Positions 53,825-63,039 are shown, counted from the stretch's first letter. The stretch: 64,000 nucleotides of DNA from Bdellovibrio bacteriovorus HD100 (GCF_000196175.1 NC_005363.1:1302001-1366000), one strand, 5' to 3'. Notes: generated from the sequence alone by a model not told the origin. Translations and numbers: made by a program.

Positions 53825-54625
53825 TTACTTACAGAAGGATAATTTTTTGACCATGCCAGAGATCTCGGAGATCTTCTGATATTTGCCACCGCTTTTTAGC
53901 ACAGCCCAGTACGCGCCGGAGCCTACTGTGATCAGACCTTTGTTTTTGATCTGTTTGGCCATGATGCCGACTCCGCAATAAAGATTTTTGTAGGGATCCA
54001 GAATTGTTTTGCGTGGATCTTTGGCGGCCAGGTTTTTGTCTTTGCTCCAGTCAAACTCACACCAGCGCGCCCACTGCACATCCTGATAAGACAGTTGCAG
54101 CAGACCCTCCGAATAAACCGGATTGCCAGTCACAGGATCGGTGCCCATGGTGGTTTCATGCATGCGTGAAGTCGGGCTGTAAGCGCTTTCGTATTTCGCC
54201 ATGGCCGAGAACAGGGCCGCCCACACGTTGGCCCGCTGATCGTTGTCCAAAGAATTGTAGCGAGGGCAGAACTTGCTCATGTCATCTGCGCCACCCAAAA
54301 GAGTGTTCCAGTCATCCAGGATGATCTTGTGCAAATATTCTGACCACTGTCTGCGCTCAGGATTTGTGGAAGTTTCCCAGGACAGGGCCTCTATTTTGTA
54401 GCTGTTGTCGGGGACGGAGGGTGCGGACGGCTCTGTCGGATTGGAGGGTTCCGTCGGAGTTTGTTCACCGGTGTCCGGTGTTCCTGCGCTGCCGTTGCCA
54501 TCTTCGATGGTGCTGGCCAGATCTTTCAGGGAAGTAGAGGAAGGGGAGCAACCTGCCGCCAACAAAAATGCAATAGCAATGGCAGCGAAAGAAACAGCTT
54601 TCGTTAGATGCTTAGGGTTCGTCAA
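53825..54625 (-). CDS. lysozyme-like lipoprotein, paralogue group member 3
   Basis: A 266-residue lipoprotein (lipobox LAAGC, Cys26) with a Pro/Ser/Thr/Glu linker. Candidate catalytic Glu146 lies in AKYESAYS, with GLLQL at 174-178 and C-terminal LSFCK. It is closely related to the lipoprotein at 33240 over the folded part and more distantly to the secreted protein at 30310. Upstream 54626-54797 contains nothing recognisable. Confidence 0.78.
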   Translation of the reverse strand: MTNPKHLTKAVSFAAIAIAFLLAAGCSPSSTSLKDLASTIEDGNGSAGTPDTGEQTPTEPSNPTEPSAPSVPDNSYKIEALSWETSTNPERRQWSEYLHKIILDDWNTLLGGADDMSKFCPRYNSLDNDQRANVWAALFSAMAKYESAYSPTSRMHETTMGTDPVTGNPVYSEGLLQLSYQDVQWARWCEFDWSKDKNLAAKDPRKTILDPYKNLYCGVGIMAKQIKNKGLITVGSGAYWAVLKSGGKYQKISEISGMVKKLSFCK

Positions 54626-54797
54626 AAGACCTCCAAAGTGTCGGGGGCTCCTGCTTGAAGAACGTGCGAACGGTGCCGGGTAAACTGTTATGGGTTCAAA
54701 ATCATGTCACCGGTGTAAGACAAAGCTGTACTTTCAAAATACAAGAAGGCCTTTGAAGTATGTTAACTTTCACACTGAAACATAAAATTTCAGGACG

Positions 54798-54881
54798 ATG
54801 GAAGTGGAAATGCAGACCGAGGTCTGGTGGCTGATGGCCGGGGATGCGGAAAAAGACGAGCTGAAGAAAATGCTGGAATAA
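54798..54881 (+). CDS. candidate 27-residue protein before a terminator
   Basis: A short frame of 27 codons (begins MEVEMQTEVWWLMAG, ends KMLE) ends exactly at the A-run of a strong terminator. Its residues make an acidic amphipathic helix. The ATG has only a weak AGGA two bases away. It could be the end of a decayed gene rather than a functional peptide. Confidence 0.3.
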   Translation: MEVEMQTEVWWLMAGDAEKDELKKMLE

Positions 54882-54918
54882 AAAAAGCCAGGTTCATCAA
54901 CCTGGCTTTTTTTTGTTT
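54881..54918. terminator. bidirectional terminator
   Basis: AAAAAGCCAGGTT (54882-54894) and AACCTGGCTTTTT (54899-54911) form a 13-bp stem with loop CATC, flanked by an A-run and a T-run. It can serve both the 27-codon frame and the cysteine-rich protein gene on the other strand. Confidence 0.95.
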
Positions 54919-54924
54919 TAGAAC

Positions 54925-55233
54925 TTAGTCGTTGCACTGAGCGAAGCTGAAGTCGGTGTCTTCCAGGCGGTCCATCCACCAGTCAACACAACCACCAGAA
55001 TCATATTGGCTGCATTTAATCTCGGAAGTGGACAGTGCGCCATCGATGCAAGTGCGCGTGCGGGCCGTGCTGTTGCATGTGTAGTTAGGGCCGATTTGTT
55101 TTGTCGGTTCGGCGCTGTAATACATACGAACAGTTTTGCCGTTAGGGATGATCAATCCATCCGCAGAAACGCAGTTGTGAGCCTGAGCCGTCGCAGAAAC
55201 GCCCAAAGCCAGGGCCAAGATAAGTGCTTTCAT
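54925..55233 (-). CDS. small secreted cysteine-rich protein
   Basis: A 102-residue exported protein (signal MKALILALALGVSATAQAH). The mature part has six cysteines in an irregular pattern (HNC, YTC, RTC, IKC, GGC, AQC), suggesting three disulfides, and a GLIIPNGKTVRMYY strand. No family was recognised. GGAGATAAC precedes the ATG. Confidence 0.72.
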   Translation of the reverse strand: MKALILALALGVSATAQAHNCVSADGLIIPNGKTVRMYYSAEPTKQIGPNYTCNSTARTRTCIDGALSTSEIKCSQYDSGGCVDWWMDRLEDTDFSFAQCND

Positions 55234-55362
55234 GTTATCTCCTTATGGTTTTACAGAGCCGGGACTATAACCAATTTGTTCCACGAAAGTTGTCAGGAGA
55301 TTGTCAGGGAATGGTTGGGGCTGTCTTTTTTTTGTGCAACTCGGACAGAAATGGGGGCCTTT

Positions 55363-55875
55363 CTAGTGCGAATAAATTTCTGACAAAGCAGAATCCAGAT
55401 TTTTGAACAGCAGGTTCAAGGCTTCTTCGTAAGCCTTGGTGATATCCGTGCCCATTTTGAAGCCGAACGGGTGTTTGGTTTCAAAGCAACTGGAAGCTTC
55501 GGCCTTGGCCTTGGCTTTGTTGGGAATAGTCAGGACACCAGAAACTTTCACGCAGCCTTCTTTGAACTGGCCAGTCTGATAGTCTTCAATTGTTAACAGC
55601 AAAGAATTAGCCCCCGGCGTTTTCACGGCCACCCCTTGGCGTTCCAACGCCTCGGCAACCGCACGGCGGACTTCCGAACGCAGTTCATCACTCTGAGCTT
55701 TCACTTCATCTTTGCGGGCATCCACCACGCTGATGGTCACTTCTTTTTTCGGAAGGTCGCGCAACGGTGCTTGAATGTTTTGAGAGTTGATAGTGGGAAC
55801 ATCACGAATGCTTTGCCCCTTCATCGCGCAAGAGGAAAGAAGTGACAAAGCCACCAACACCAGAAGTTGTTTCAT
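55363..55875 (-). CDS. YajG-like lipoprotein
   Basis: A 170-residue lipoprotein (signal MKQLLVLVALSLLSSC). The pattern of a VTISVVDARKDEVK strand, a helix with EALERQGVAV and an ANSLLLTIEDYQTG strand resembles YajG-family lipoproteins. ATG 55875 is preferred over 55884 because AAGG lies at the right distance. Role unknown, envelope-located. Confidence 0.7.
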   Translation of the reverse strand: MKQLLVLVALSLLSSCAMKGQSIRDVPTINSQNIQAPLRDLPKKEVTISVVDARKDEVKAQSDELRSEVRRAVAEALERQGVAVKTPGANSLLLTIEDYQTGQFKEGCVKVSGVLTIPNKAKAKAEASSCFETKHPFGFKMGTDITKAYEEALNLLFKNLDSALSEIYSH

Positions 55876-55889
55876 ATCCACCATCCTTG

Positions 55890-55923
55890 AAAAGAAAAAG
55901 GGGGACTTGAGATCCCCCTTTTA
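55890..55923 (-). terminator. terminator of the large subtilisin gene
   Basis: On the minus strand AAAAGGGGGA and TCCCCCTTTT pair around a 7-base loop and read into TTTTTCTTTTC. Confidence 0.92.
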
Positions 55924-55958
55924 AGTTTATGGATGTTGGCGAAAATTTCAAACTAAAA

Positions 55959-58900
55959 TTAATTTTCGTCGCTGAACGTGGCTGGAATCAGCTGGGACTG
56001 GTTGTCCTCAAGCAGAACGTCACGAACCGAGCGATTCTGAGGAGCGTACAGGATCAGGTCGCCAGCGCCGTAACCTTTGATCAGGTTCACGGTTGTGCTG
56101 CTTTGAGCCTCCAGTTCGATCACTTCCGGAATCTGGGTGTAGGCCTGAGCATTCGTATTCACAGAAACCTTTTCCCATTGAGAGCTGTGCTCGCCCAGAT
56201 AGTCGTCATATTCGATGGCGCCGTTGTCACCGTGGGTCGTAGAGACCTTCAGGCTGATTTCGCCAGTTTCTGCAAAGGAAAGCATGGAAATATCAGCTTC
56301 GATGATTGCTAGCGTGGAGTTGTCAAAGACACCCATGCCACGCATGTCCAAAACCGCCCCGCTGTAGTCTTCTTTGGCCTTGCTTGGATCCGTGACAAAG
56401 TCTTTTTCATACTGACGACGCATTTCACGGGCCTGATTGCCATCCAGAAGAAGGCTGACAAACTCATCCCCAGTCATGCCTGGAAGGTCCGAAGCGGGCA
56501 GTCCCGCCAGCTCCTGATCCGCCAACCCGTCACCGTTGGAATCAATTTGCACGTTCACTTCACAACGCTGCCAAGTGGTCATGCCTTCATAAAGCTTCAA
56601 AGCCACTTGCAGCACGCGGCCTTTGTCAGACTCATTCACACGATAACCCGCAGACTGAAGGTCACAGTTACGGTTGTGAACCAGGTCCTGCTTCGGAGAT
56701 TTCTTACGGCCGTCAGCACCCAAAAGGTTGAACAGGTAAGCTTCACCCGGATTCACGCTGTCATTTTTCAGAACCACTTCCGCCAGACTGCCAGCGCTGT
56801 CTGCTTTGGAAGACGAGTGAACCACAACAGGAGACGCCGAGATTTTGGAAATCTTGCGAGTCACTGCTAAAGCCGGCAGTTGTGCCAAAGTTTTGTCCTG
56901 GGCCTTGAAGGTCAGGAAGCCATCCAGCTCGTCTGTTGAGTTTTGCATCAAAGAGCTGTTGATTTTTCCCTTAACCAGAACAGTTTTGGATTCGCCTGCT
57001 GCCAAAGTCACAGTTGCTGCCGTGATTTGCAGGGCCTCAGAGCCGGACCATTGAGCTGTCAAAGTCACAGTCTCGTCGCTGATGTTTTTGACAACGATTT
57101 CTTTGGCCAGGGTCTTTTGTTTTTCAACGTCAGTAATACCAAAAGAGATCACAGACGGAACCGTCACAATTTTGGCATTCAAAGATTCAGCCACCTGAAC
57201 ACGGCCGGCCCCCTGACGGCTGACGGAGTAAACCTTTTTGTCTGCTGCGTGGATCACCTTGCCGTGCGCCAGCAAGACTGATTTCAGCTCTGCCGGTGAA
57301 AGTGTGTTGTACTTTTGCTTCAGCAACGCCATCACACCCGCAATGTGGGGACTGGCCATGCTGGTTCCGGTCATTGTTGCGCCTTTTTCACCAGCACCGC
57401 TGGCGGCAGAGATAATGTTCGTTCCCGGAGCCGAGATTTCAGGCTTGATGATGCCGTCTTCAGAACGGGGACCGCGGGAAGAGGACGGGGAGATCGTGTC
57501 CGCCATCCACGGTTTTTCAATCTGAGCCGTGGTTTTAAGGTTGGCTTCAACCGGGCCTTGTGCCAAGGCGGCCTTGATGCGTTTTGCAGAGGTCAGATCA
57601 ATCATGATTCCTGGGATGTCAAATTTCCCGTCGCCTCCCATAACGATCGGAGCCCCTTCGGCATTGTTGGCAACAACAACACCGATAGCGCCGTTGTCCT
57701 GGGCCACTTGAATTTTAACCGAGAAGTTCACTTCACCACGGTCGATGAAGGCGATTTTTCCAAGCAGGCGGGCTTTGGTCGCCTCATCCAAAGGTTTGGC
57801 AGCGGTGCCGATATAGACCAGCTCCGCTTTCAGATCAGTCACATCAGCCAAAGGTTTGGTGATGGCACCCTCTGTGGCTTCCACGATCAGCGCCTCACCA
57901 TTAACAGCAAATTCTGCCGCCGGGAAAAGCACGTTCTGGTTCATGTTGTCGATGCTGTTGGCGACAGAAATTGCGTCATCAGAAACAGAAGGGGCACCCA
58001 CGATGTATGGCAGGTCCCCGCTGTTACCCGCGGCCGCCACAACAACAGTTCCGCCACGCACCAGATTTTTGATCGCGTGGTTGTACATGATATGAGGATT
58101 GCCGTAACCGCTGCCCAAAGACAGATTCACAACGTCCAGTTGTTTTTGGAAAGTCAGATCCCCTGTTGGGTCGGCAGCATATTCAAGGGCCGCGATCACG
58201 ACCTCATCACTGGTGGAGCCTTTGGCACCGAAAACCTTGATGGCATAAAGATCCGCATCCGGAGCCACACCATCATAAGTGTTTACACCATCACCCACGC
58301 CCGCCACGGTGCCGGCCACATGCGTTCCGTGCGTGGCTTCATCCAATGGATTGGCATCGGGAACCGGAATGCGCTTCAAAGGGTTTGGGGCGCCTGAATT
58401 GTACTCAGAGCCCACGATGTCGATACCGCCCACAACTTTTTTGTTCGGGAAGGAGGGGTGAGTTTCGTTTGGGTTGACCGCTTTATAGGCTTCTTCCGTG
58501 CCTTCACCACCCAGCATTTTATGAGTGTAGTCGACACCTGTGTCGATCACGCCCACGCGCATGCCCTGGCCACGGATGTTCTGGGCATAAGCCGCCTCAG
58601 AGCCGATGAATTTCACGGAGGTGTTTTTGCCAACCAGGCCCTTCAGGTTGATTTCATCTTCAGAAGGGCGGGCGAAAGAACCGGCTTTTTCAGAAAGAGT
58701 GATGTTGGGAACAGCCTTGATTTTGTCATAGACGTTGGCGGGAGCCCAGACCGCGAAACCGTTTAGCACCAGTTTGTAGCGAATAAGAACTTTGATGTCA
58801 GAAGAGATCTTTTTAAGTTCTTCGATCGTGGCTTCCTGCTCAGCTTGAATTGCGGCAAGAAGTCTTTTGTCGATGACCAGTTTGCCGTCTTTTCTTTGGG

Positions 58901-59114
58901 CTGTTTCAAGCAATGCCGGATTGGAAAGTTTGACTATAAAGATGTACGGATCTTCAACAGTGGGGCGGTTGCTGTAAAGTCCTTCCAGAAAGTCTGAATT
59001 GAAGATCTGATCCTTCGGAGCTTGAGCCGAGGGGCTGCAGGCAGTGAACAGCAAAGCTGAAATCAACAGGGATGAAAAAAATCTTGGTGGTGTGTTCGTT
59101 TTAAACGTTCTCAT
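55959..59114 (-). CDS. large subtilisin-like (S8) protease lipoprotein with PA domain
   Basis: A 1051-residue lipoprotein protease. Lipobox FTAC (Cys26); an I9-type propeptide-like segment (about 55-145, YIFIVKLSNPALL); S8 domain with D191 (VIDTGVDYTH), H262 (THGTHVAGTV) and S585 (MTGTSMASPHIAG). A protease-associated domain is inserted at about 415-535. After residue 640 come beta-sandwich domains with a Ca-like DSNGDGLADQ. It resembles large surface proteases that degrade host or prey proteins; being lipidated it should stay on the cell envelope. The start at 59114 is upstream of the signal without a strong ribosome site. Confidence 0.9.
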   Translation of the reverse strand: MRTFKTNTPPRFFSSLLISALLFTACSPSAQAPKDQIFNSDFLEGLYSNRPTVEDPYIFIVKLSNPALLETAQRKDGKLVIDKRLLAAIQAEQEATIEELKKISSDIKVLIRYKLVLNGFAVWAPANVYDKIKAVPNITLSEKAGSFARPSEDEINLKGLVGKNTSVKFIGSEAAYAQNIRGQGMRVGVIDTGVDYTHKMLGGEGTEEAYKAVNPNETHPSFPNKKVVGGIDIVGSEYNSGAPNPLKRIPVPDANPLDEATHGTHVAGTVAGVGDGVNTYDGVAPDADLYAIKVFGAKGSTSDEVVIAALEYAADPTGDLTFQKQLDVVNLSLGSGYGNPHIMYNHAIKNLVRGGTVVVAAAGNSGDLPYIVGAPSVSDDAISVANSIDNMNQNVLFPAAEFAVNGEALIVEATEGAITKPLADVTDLKAELVYIGTAAKPLDEATKARLLGKIAFIDRGEVNFSVKIQVAQDNGAIGVVVANNAEGAPIVMGGDGKFDIPGIMIDLTSAKRIKAALAQGPVEANLKTTAQIEKPWMADTISPSSSRGPRSEDGIIKPEISAPGTNIISAASGAGEKGATMTGTSMASPHIAGVMALLKQKYNTLSPAELKSVLLAHGKVIHAADKKVYSVSRQGAGRVQVAESLNAKIVTVPSVISFGITDVEKQKTLAKEIVVKNISDETVTLTAQWSGSEALQITAATVTLAAGESKTVLVKGKINSSLMQNSTDELDGFLTFKAQDKTLAQLPALAVTRKISKISASPVVVHSSSKADSAGSLAEVVLKNDSVNPGEAYLFNLLGADGRKKSPKQDLVHNRNCDLQSAGYRVNESDKGRVLQVALKLYEGMTTWQRCEVNVQIDSNGDGLADQELAGLPASDLPGMTGDEFVSLLLDGNQAREMRRQYEKDFVTDPSKAKEDYSGAVLDMRGMGVFDNSTLAIIEADISMLSFAETGEISLKVSTTHGDNGAIEYDDYLGEHSSQWEKVSVNTNAQAYTQIPEVIELEAQSSTTVNLIKGYGAGDLILYAPQNRSVRDVLLEDNQSQLIPATFSDEN

Positions 59115-59419
59115 TTACGCCCTTTGCTCTCAGGTTGCATTTCAGTGCCATACCGACACTGAAAAACGGGTTTGGGTCATTCCAGTGGGGAATATTCCAA
59201 GATCCGTGCCGGAAAAAATGCCACCAGTTTCGGCACTTTTTGTAGTGCTTTAGGGGGCTTAGCGCAAGCTTATTGTGGGGATTTGAGGGCTCATTGCTGA
59301 CGCCTCATAGTCCTGAAAACAACCTTCCGTTTGCGGTCGAGAAATGGATGGGATCCTGAGGCCCGGACTTGAGCCCCCCAAAGATCTTTTTTACGATGAG
59401 GACTTCATGAGGAGATTTT
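59115..59419 (+). promoter_or_regulatory. 305-bp gene-free leader with two hairpins
   Basis: No credible ORF. TTTCAGTG and CACTGAAAA (near 59146-59173) form an 8-bp stem. GTGCCGGAAA and TTTCGGCAC (near 59202-59241) form a stem with one bulge and are followed by TTTTTG, resembling a terminator or attenuator ahead of the beta-barrel gene. The remainder, to the ribosome site AGGAGA, shows nothing else. Confidence 0.4.
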
Positions 59420-60094
59420 ATGATGAAGTGCTCTGTTGTCGTCGGTTTGTTTTCATTGATCGTGTCTGCCACGGCGTCCGCCGCGGTGGAAATCCCGGTT
59501 CAGGCCCGCTTCTTTGCGGGAATGACGGGTGTGAAGCTTGATGAACTGAATGACAGTCTGGAAGCTCAATCCATGAAAAAAATTGAAGGCGTCACACAGT
59601 TGGGTCTGGAAATTACCTATCCTGTGATGAAATATCTGGATGTGGGCGCTCGTTATGCCAAGAAGCTCGCTGACAGTGAAGAAAATCCGGCCGACCCTAA
59701 TACCGACTATTCTGCCAAAATTGATCAGGATGCGTTCCTGCTGATTGCACGTGTCCCCATTGTTCGTGAGGACTTCTATCGCGTCGATGCCTTTGCTGGT
59801 GTTGGCGGCACCAATACGAAAGTCACGATGAAGACTCTGGCACAAAACGGTGACTACACCAAGAGTGTCGGAGAGAGCTGGTATGCATCCCCTTACGCTG
59901 CGGCGGGAGTCTCTTTGGCTTTGGGTTACAAGCGATTCTATTTTGTATTTGAAGGCGCTATTGAGCACAACAAGGTGGATGACCTGAAGCGCTCCGGTTC
60001 GGTCAGCACCAGTGTGAACTCTCTGGATCTGTCGGGTTCTTACTTTACGGTGGGGATCATGTTTGACGGGATTCCCGGAACTGTCGGTCGCTAA
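59420..60094 (+). CDS. outer-membrane beta-barrel protein
   Basis: A 224-residue exported protein with a signal peptide (to about ASAAVE) and alternating polar/hydrophobic strands typical of an 8-10-strand barrel: GLEITYPVMKYLDVGARYAKK, AFLLIARVPIVREDFYRVDAFAGVGG, YAAAGVSLALGYKRFYFVFEGA and SYFTVGIMF. No substrate motif. AGGAGATTTT precedes ATG 59420. A terminator follows at once. Confidence 0.8.
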   Translation: MMKCSVVVGLFSLIVSATASAAVEIPVQARFFAGMTGVKLDELNDSLEAQSMKKIEGVTQLGLEITYPVMKYLDVGARYAKKLADSEENPADPNTDYSAKIDQDAFLLIARVPIVREDFYRVDAFAGVGGTNTKVTMKTLAQNGDYTKSVGESWYASPYAAAGVSLALGYKRFYFVFEGAIEHNKVDDLKRSGSVSTSVNSLDLSGSYFTVGIMFDGIPGTVGR

Positions 60095-60105
60095 GATCGA
60101 AAAAC

Positions 60106-60135
60106 AAAAGGCCTGCATTGCGCAGGCCTTTTTTA
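60106..60135. terminator. bidirectional terminator after the beta-barrel gene
   Basis: AAAAGGCCTGC (60106-60116) and GCAGGCCTTTT (60122-60132) pair over 11 bp; a T-run follows on the plus strand and an A-run precedes, so it may also end the large minus-strand gene. Confidence 0.92.
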
Positions 60136-60136
60136 T

Positions 60137-62968
60137 TTAGAACACAGCTAAGTTCGTGCCCAGGAAGATTTCACCTTCACCCTCGGCCGGTTCCACTTTC
60201 TGAATATAGCGGAAGCCAAAGTCGATTGGCAGGAAGCGGAAGATCACAGATTGTGCGATCAACTCTGCACCATAACTGTTCAGGTTGGCGTTGTTGTTGC
60301 CAAGGATGACTTTGGTGTGATCCATGTACAGATTTCCATAAAGACGTTTGAAATAGATCCACGCCCCCAGGTTGTAGTCCGGATAAGACAGCGGGAACAT
60401 GTACTCGAAGCTGCCCTTTACAAAACGATCTGCCGGCAGGTAATCAAAGCCACGGGAATAGATGTAACCCACCGGATTGAATGCCGGAGTCGGGAAGATG
60501 TAATTGCCGGTGCCTTCGCGGTTCTCCTGTCCATTCCCAGTCAGACGAATGCCATTATTAGCAAGGAAGCCTGGCAGGTACAGACGAACCTGTCCGTAAG
60601 TTCGGTAAGAACCCGGAGCTTCTTCGTTGGACACTCCATCCACGTCTTCATAGAACGCCTGAACGTCGACCCCCAGCGGAGGCAGAATCGCACGGTGCTG
60701 CGCGGATTTGGTGTAAGAGAACAAAAGGCCCACTTTTTGATCCGCGTAAGTGGAAGCTTGAGATCCCGGCACAGACACCTTGTCCAGTCGGAAGCTTTCC
60801 GTTTTTAAAAGCTTCGCAGAGTAATCAACCTGCAGGTATCCGTTGTACAGGTGGTGTTTAAAGGCATACGGCAAGGCCACGCCCAAACCGTAAGAGCCCT
60901 CGCGCCAGGTCAGTTCCTGCGTGTTCAGATTCACATCGGCAGCACGGTTGCGGATGTCGCCCAGAATGCTGAAGACCGGCCAGTACCGTTTAAAGTCGAT
61001 CTTGACGGAAGTAAATGGGGTGTTTTCCTCGCCATCAGAACCGACCGTGATGGCGGAACCGAAATCGCGAAGATAGTTGTCCGTGATCACCGTCAAAGCC
61101 AAGCCGCGACCGCCAAAGAAGCTCCAGGTGTGCGGAGTGAAACCCCGCGCATCAAACATCCCATAGTCTGATTCGGTGTATTTGGCAGAATCCGCCGTGT
61201 AGAAGGTTTCCTGGCCGCTCAGTGGTACCGGCTGGAACTTGTTGTAATTATCACTGGGGTTGTCGCCCAGATAGTTGAAGTCAACCAGTTGGGAAGCCGG
61301 CAGGGCCGCGCATGAGCTCAACTCCGCTTTCTTGGTACGGGCTCCGTAGGGGGTTTCTTCGGTGTAAACCAGGCTTGTTCCATCAAAGGTTGGAGCGTAA
61401 GCAGAAATTTTGCTCTGGGTGCATTGCCTGAATTCACCCAGGGTGTTTCCGTGGAAGATTTCGTTGGCGCCTTTGTACTGTGCCTCGAACAGAATTTCTT
61501 GGTTTGAGTTTGTCTGCAGCCAGAAGATATTGTTGCGGGAAAACGGCAAAAGCACCTTATATTGATCCGAACCGAAGCGCGCCTGAATCAAGGCCTTGTG
61601 TCCGGTGTTGTTGGAAGCCACGGCGATAATTTCATCCCCGTTCAGCGAAGCGGCCTCCATCAGATCAAGGTCTTTAAGGGACAGAGTGCGCAGGTTCTTT
61701 CCATCAAAACCAATTTCTTGAATGTCCCAGGTCATCTTGTCATTGAACTCCGCTGCCAGAATGGATTTACCGCTGGCGCTGAATTTCGGATTGTAAAGGC
61801 GGCGTCCTGAAGTGATGTAGGACTTCGATCCACCGGTCAGATCCACCAGAACAAGATTTGCCGAGCCCTCAAATCCATAGCGCGGGTGAGGCACATAATC
61901 CGTGTACACAGCATGGGTGCCGGAATAGTCAATGCGGCTTAAGTCTTCTGAATACGGCACTTCGGCGATTTTTTCTTCACCCTGTGCTGTGGATTTGTAG
62001 ATGGCCGGGACCGTATTGAGGTCAAACTTCACATAGTACAGACTGTTATTGGAAACCTTGGGATTGAATCTTACCGTGTAGTCGGTTTTGGGAGCGTCGG
62101 TGAAGGCGTCTTTCTTCCATGCCTCGCGCAGTTCGTTGAAAGTCTCATAGTAGAAGCTCTGGAACTCAACGCCGGTCAGTTCCCTGAACGCGGATTCCAG
62201 ACGGAACGGGTGGGGACCGCGGGTGATTTTGTCGGTCAGTTTTTCCCAGAAATCATCACCATATTTTTGATACGCGCGGGAAATCAGCACGTAACCGTAA
62301 ACATACTGATTCACCAAAGCGTCACGATAGGTCCCATTCACAAATTGATCGTAAGTCGGGGTTTCGCCCCCCAGCAAAATACCTTTAAGACGCGTCAGGA
62401 AACGCGGGGACCGGCCCCGGCCACCATCCGTGTATTTTGTTTCGGCATAGACGGCATCACCTTCCGCCATCCATGGTTTTTTAGAGATCACATCGGCCAG
62501 ATTCAGCCCCAGATCCCCGAAGAGGTAATCGAAATAGCGAACCGTGTTTTTATTGAAGTCATCCATCTGCTGTACGTGACGGTATTCGTGGATGGAAAGA
62601 ATCTGCAGCCATTCCAGAGATCCCACCATGGGGCTGTAGGCACCGGCATTGAACCACTCTGTGCGGCGGGGAGCGCGAGCTACAAAACCATTGGGAAGAG
62701 CCACCTCATTGCGGATAATAAGGGTGATTTTCTTCGGTTTGCTGATTCCATAGCTCAGGCCCACAACGGCGGCGTTGTGTTTGATGAGATTCGCCACATA
62801 CACCGCTTTGGGACGGAAGGCTTCAGGATAGATGACTTTAACGTATTCGTTTTCAATCGTCTTCCACTGACGGGGCGGGCTTTGTGAGTTGTCGATTACT
62901 TCGGATTGAGACATGGCTATGGTCGGCGCCAAAAGGCCGGCCATTAAGGACAAAAGTAGTTTCTTCAT
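60137..62968 (-). CDS. outer-membrane protein with HExxH peptidase, beta-propeller and beta-barrel
   Basis: A 943-residue exported protein (signal to about AMSQS). N-terminal part: a gluzincin-like zinc peptidase with H127-E128-x-x-H131 (SIHEYRHVQQ) and a likely third ligand E169 (KPWMAEGD). Middle (about 290-600): TolB/PD40-like propeller blades (YNPKFSASGKSILAAEF). C-terminal 300 residues: aromatic, strand-rich barrel of the BamA/Omp85 or surface-antigen type, ending in NLAVF with a terminal aromatic residue as for barrel sorting. Such a layout would display a protease at the cell surface. Confidence 0.8.
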   Translation of the reverse strand: MKKLLLSLMAGLLAPTIAMSQSEVIDNSQSPPRQWKTIENEYVKVIYPEAFRPKAVYVANLIKHNAAVVGLSYGISKPKKITLIIRNEVALPNGFVARAPRRTEWFNAGAYSPMVGSLEWLQILSIHEYRHVQQMDDFNKNTVRYFDYLFGDLGLNLADVISKKPWMAEGDAVYAETKYTDGGRGRSPRFLTRLKGILLGGETPTYDQFVNGTYRDALVNQYVYGYVLISRAYQKYGDDFWEKLTDKITRGPHPFRLESAFRELTGVEFQSFYYETFNELREAWKKDAFTDAPKTDYTVRFNPKVSNNSLYYVKFDLNTVPAIYKSTAQGEEKIAEVPYSEDLSRIDYSGTHAVYTDYVPHPRYGFEGSANLVLVDLTGGSKSYITSGRRLYNPKFSASGKSILAAEFNDKMTWDIQEIGFDGKNLRTLSLKDLDLMEAASLNGDEIIAVASNNTGHKALIQARFGSDQYKVLLPFSRNNIFWLQTNSNQEILFEAQYKGANEIFHGNTLGEFRQCTQSKISAYAPTFDGTSLVYTEETPYGARTKKAELSSCAALPASQLVDFNYLGDNPSDNYNKFQPVPLSGQETFYTADSAKYTESDYGMFDARGFTPHTWSFFGGRGLALTVITDNYLRDFGSAITVGSDGEENTPFTSVKIDFKRYWPVFSILGDIRNRAADVNLNTQELTWREGSYGLGVALPYAFKHHLYNGYLQVDYSAKLLKTESFRLDKVSVPGSQASTYADQKVGLLFSYTKSAQHRAILPPLGVDVQAFYEDVDGVSNEEAPGSYRTYGQVRLYLPGFLANNGIRLTGNGQENREGTGNYIFPTPAFNPVGYIYSRGFDYLPADRFVKGSFEYMFPLSYPDYNLGAWIYFKRLYGNLYMDHTKVILGNNNANLNSYGAELIAQSVIFRFLPIDFGFRYIQKVEPAEGEGEIFLGTNLAVF

Positions 62969-63039
62969 GAGGATCCTCTGTTTAGTAAACCCCTAAAATT
63001 TAGGAGAAACGCAGAGGGTTAATCAAGCAGTGATTTGGT

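Noticed and set aside
57315-58397. Plus-strand frame of 360 codons antisense to the large subtilisin
   Set aside because: It mirrors the S8/PA coding sequence, has Arg/His/Asn-rich composition typical of shadow frames and shows no family signal.
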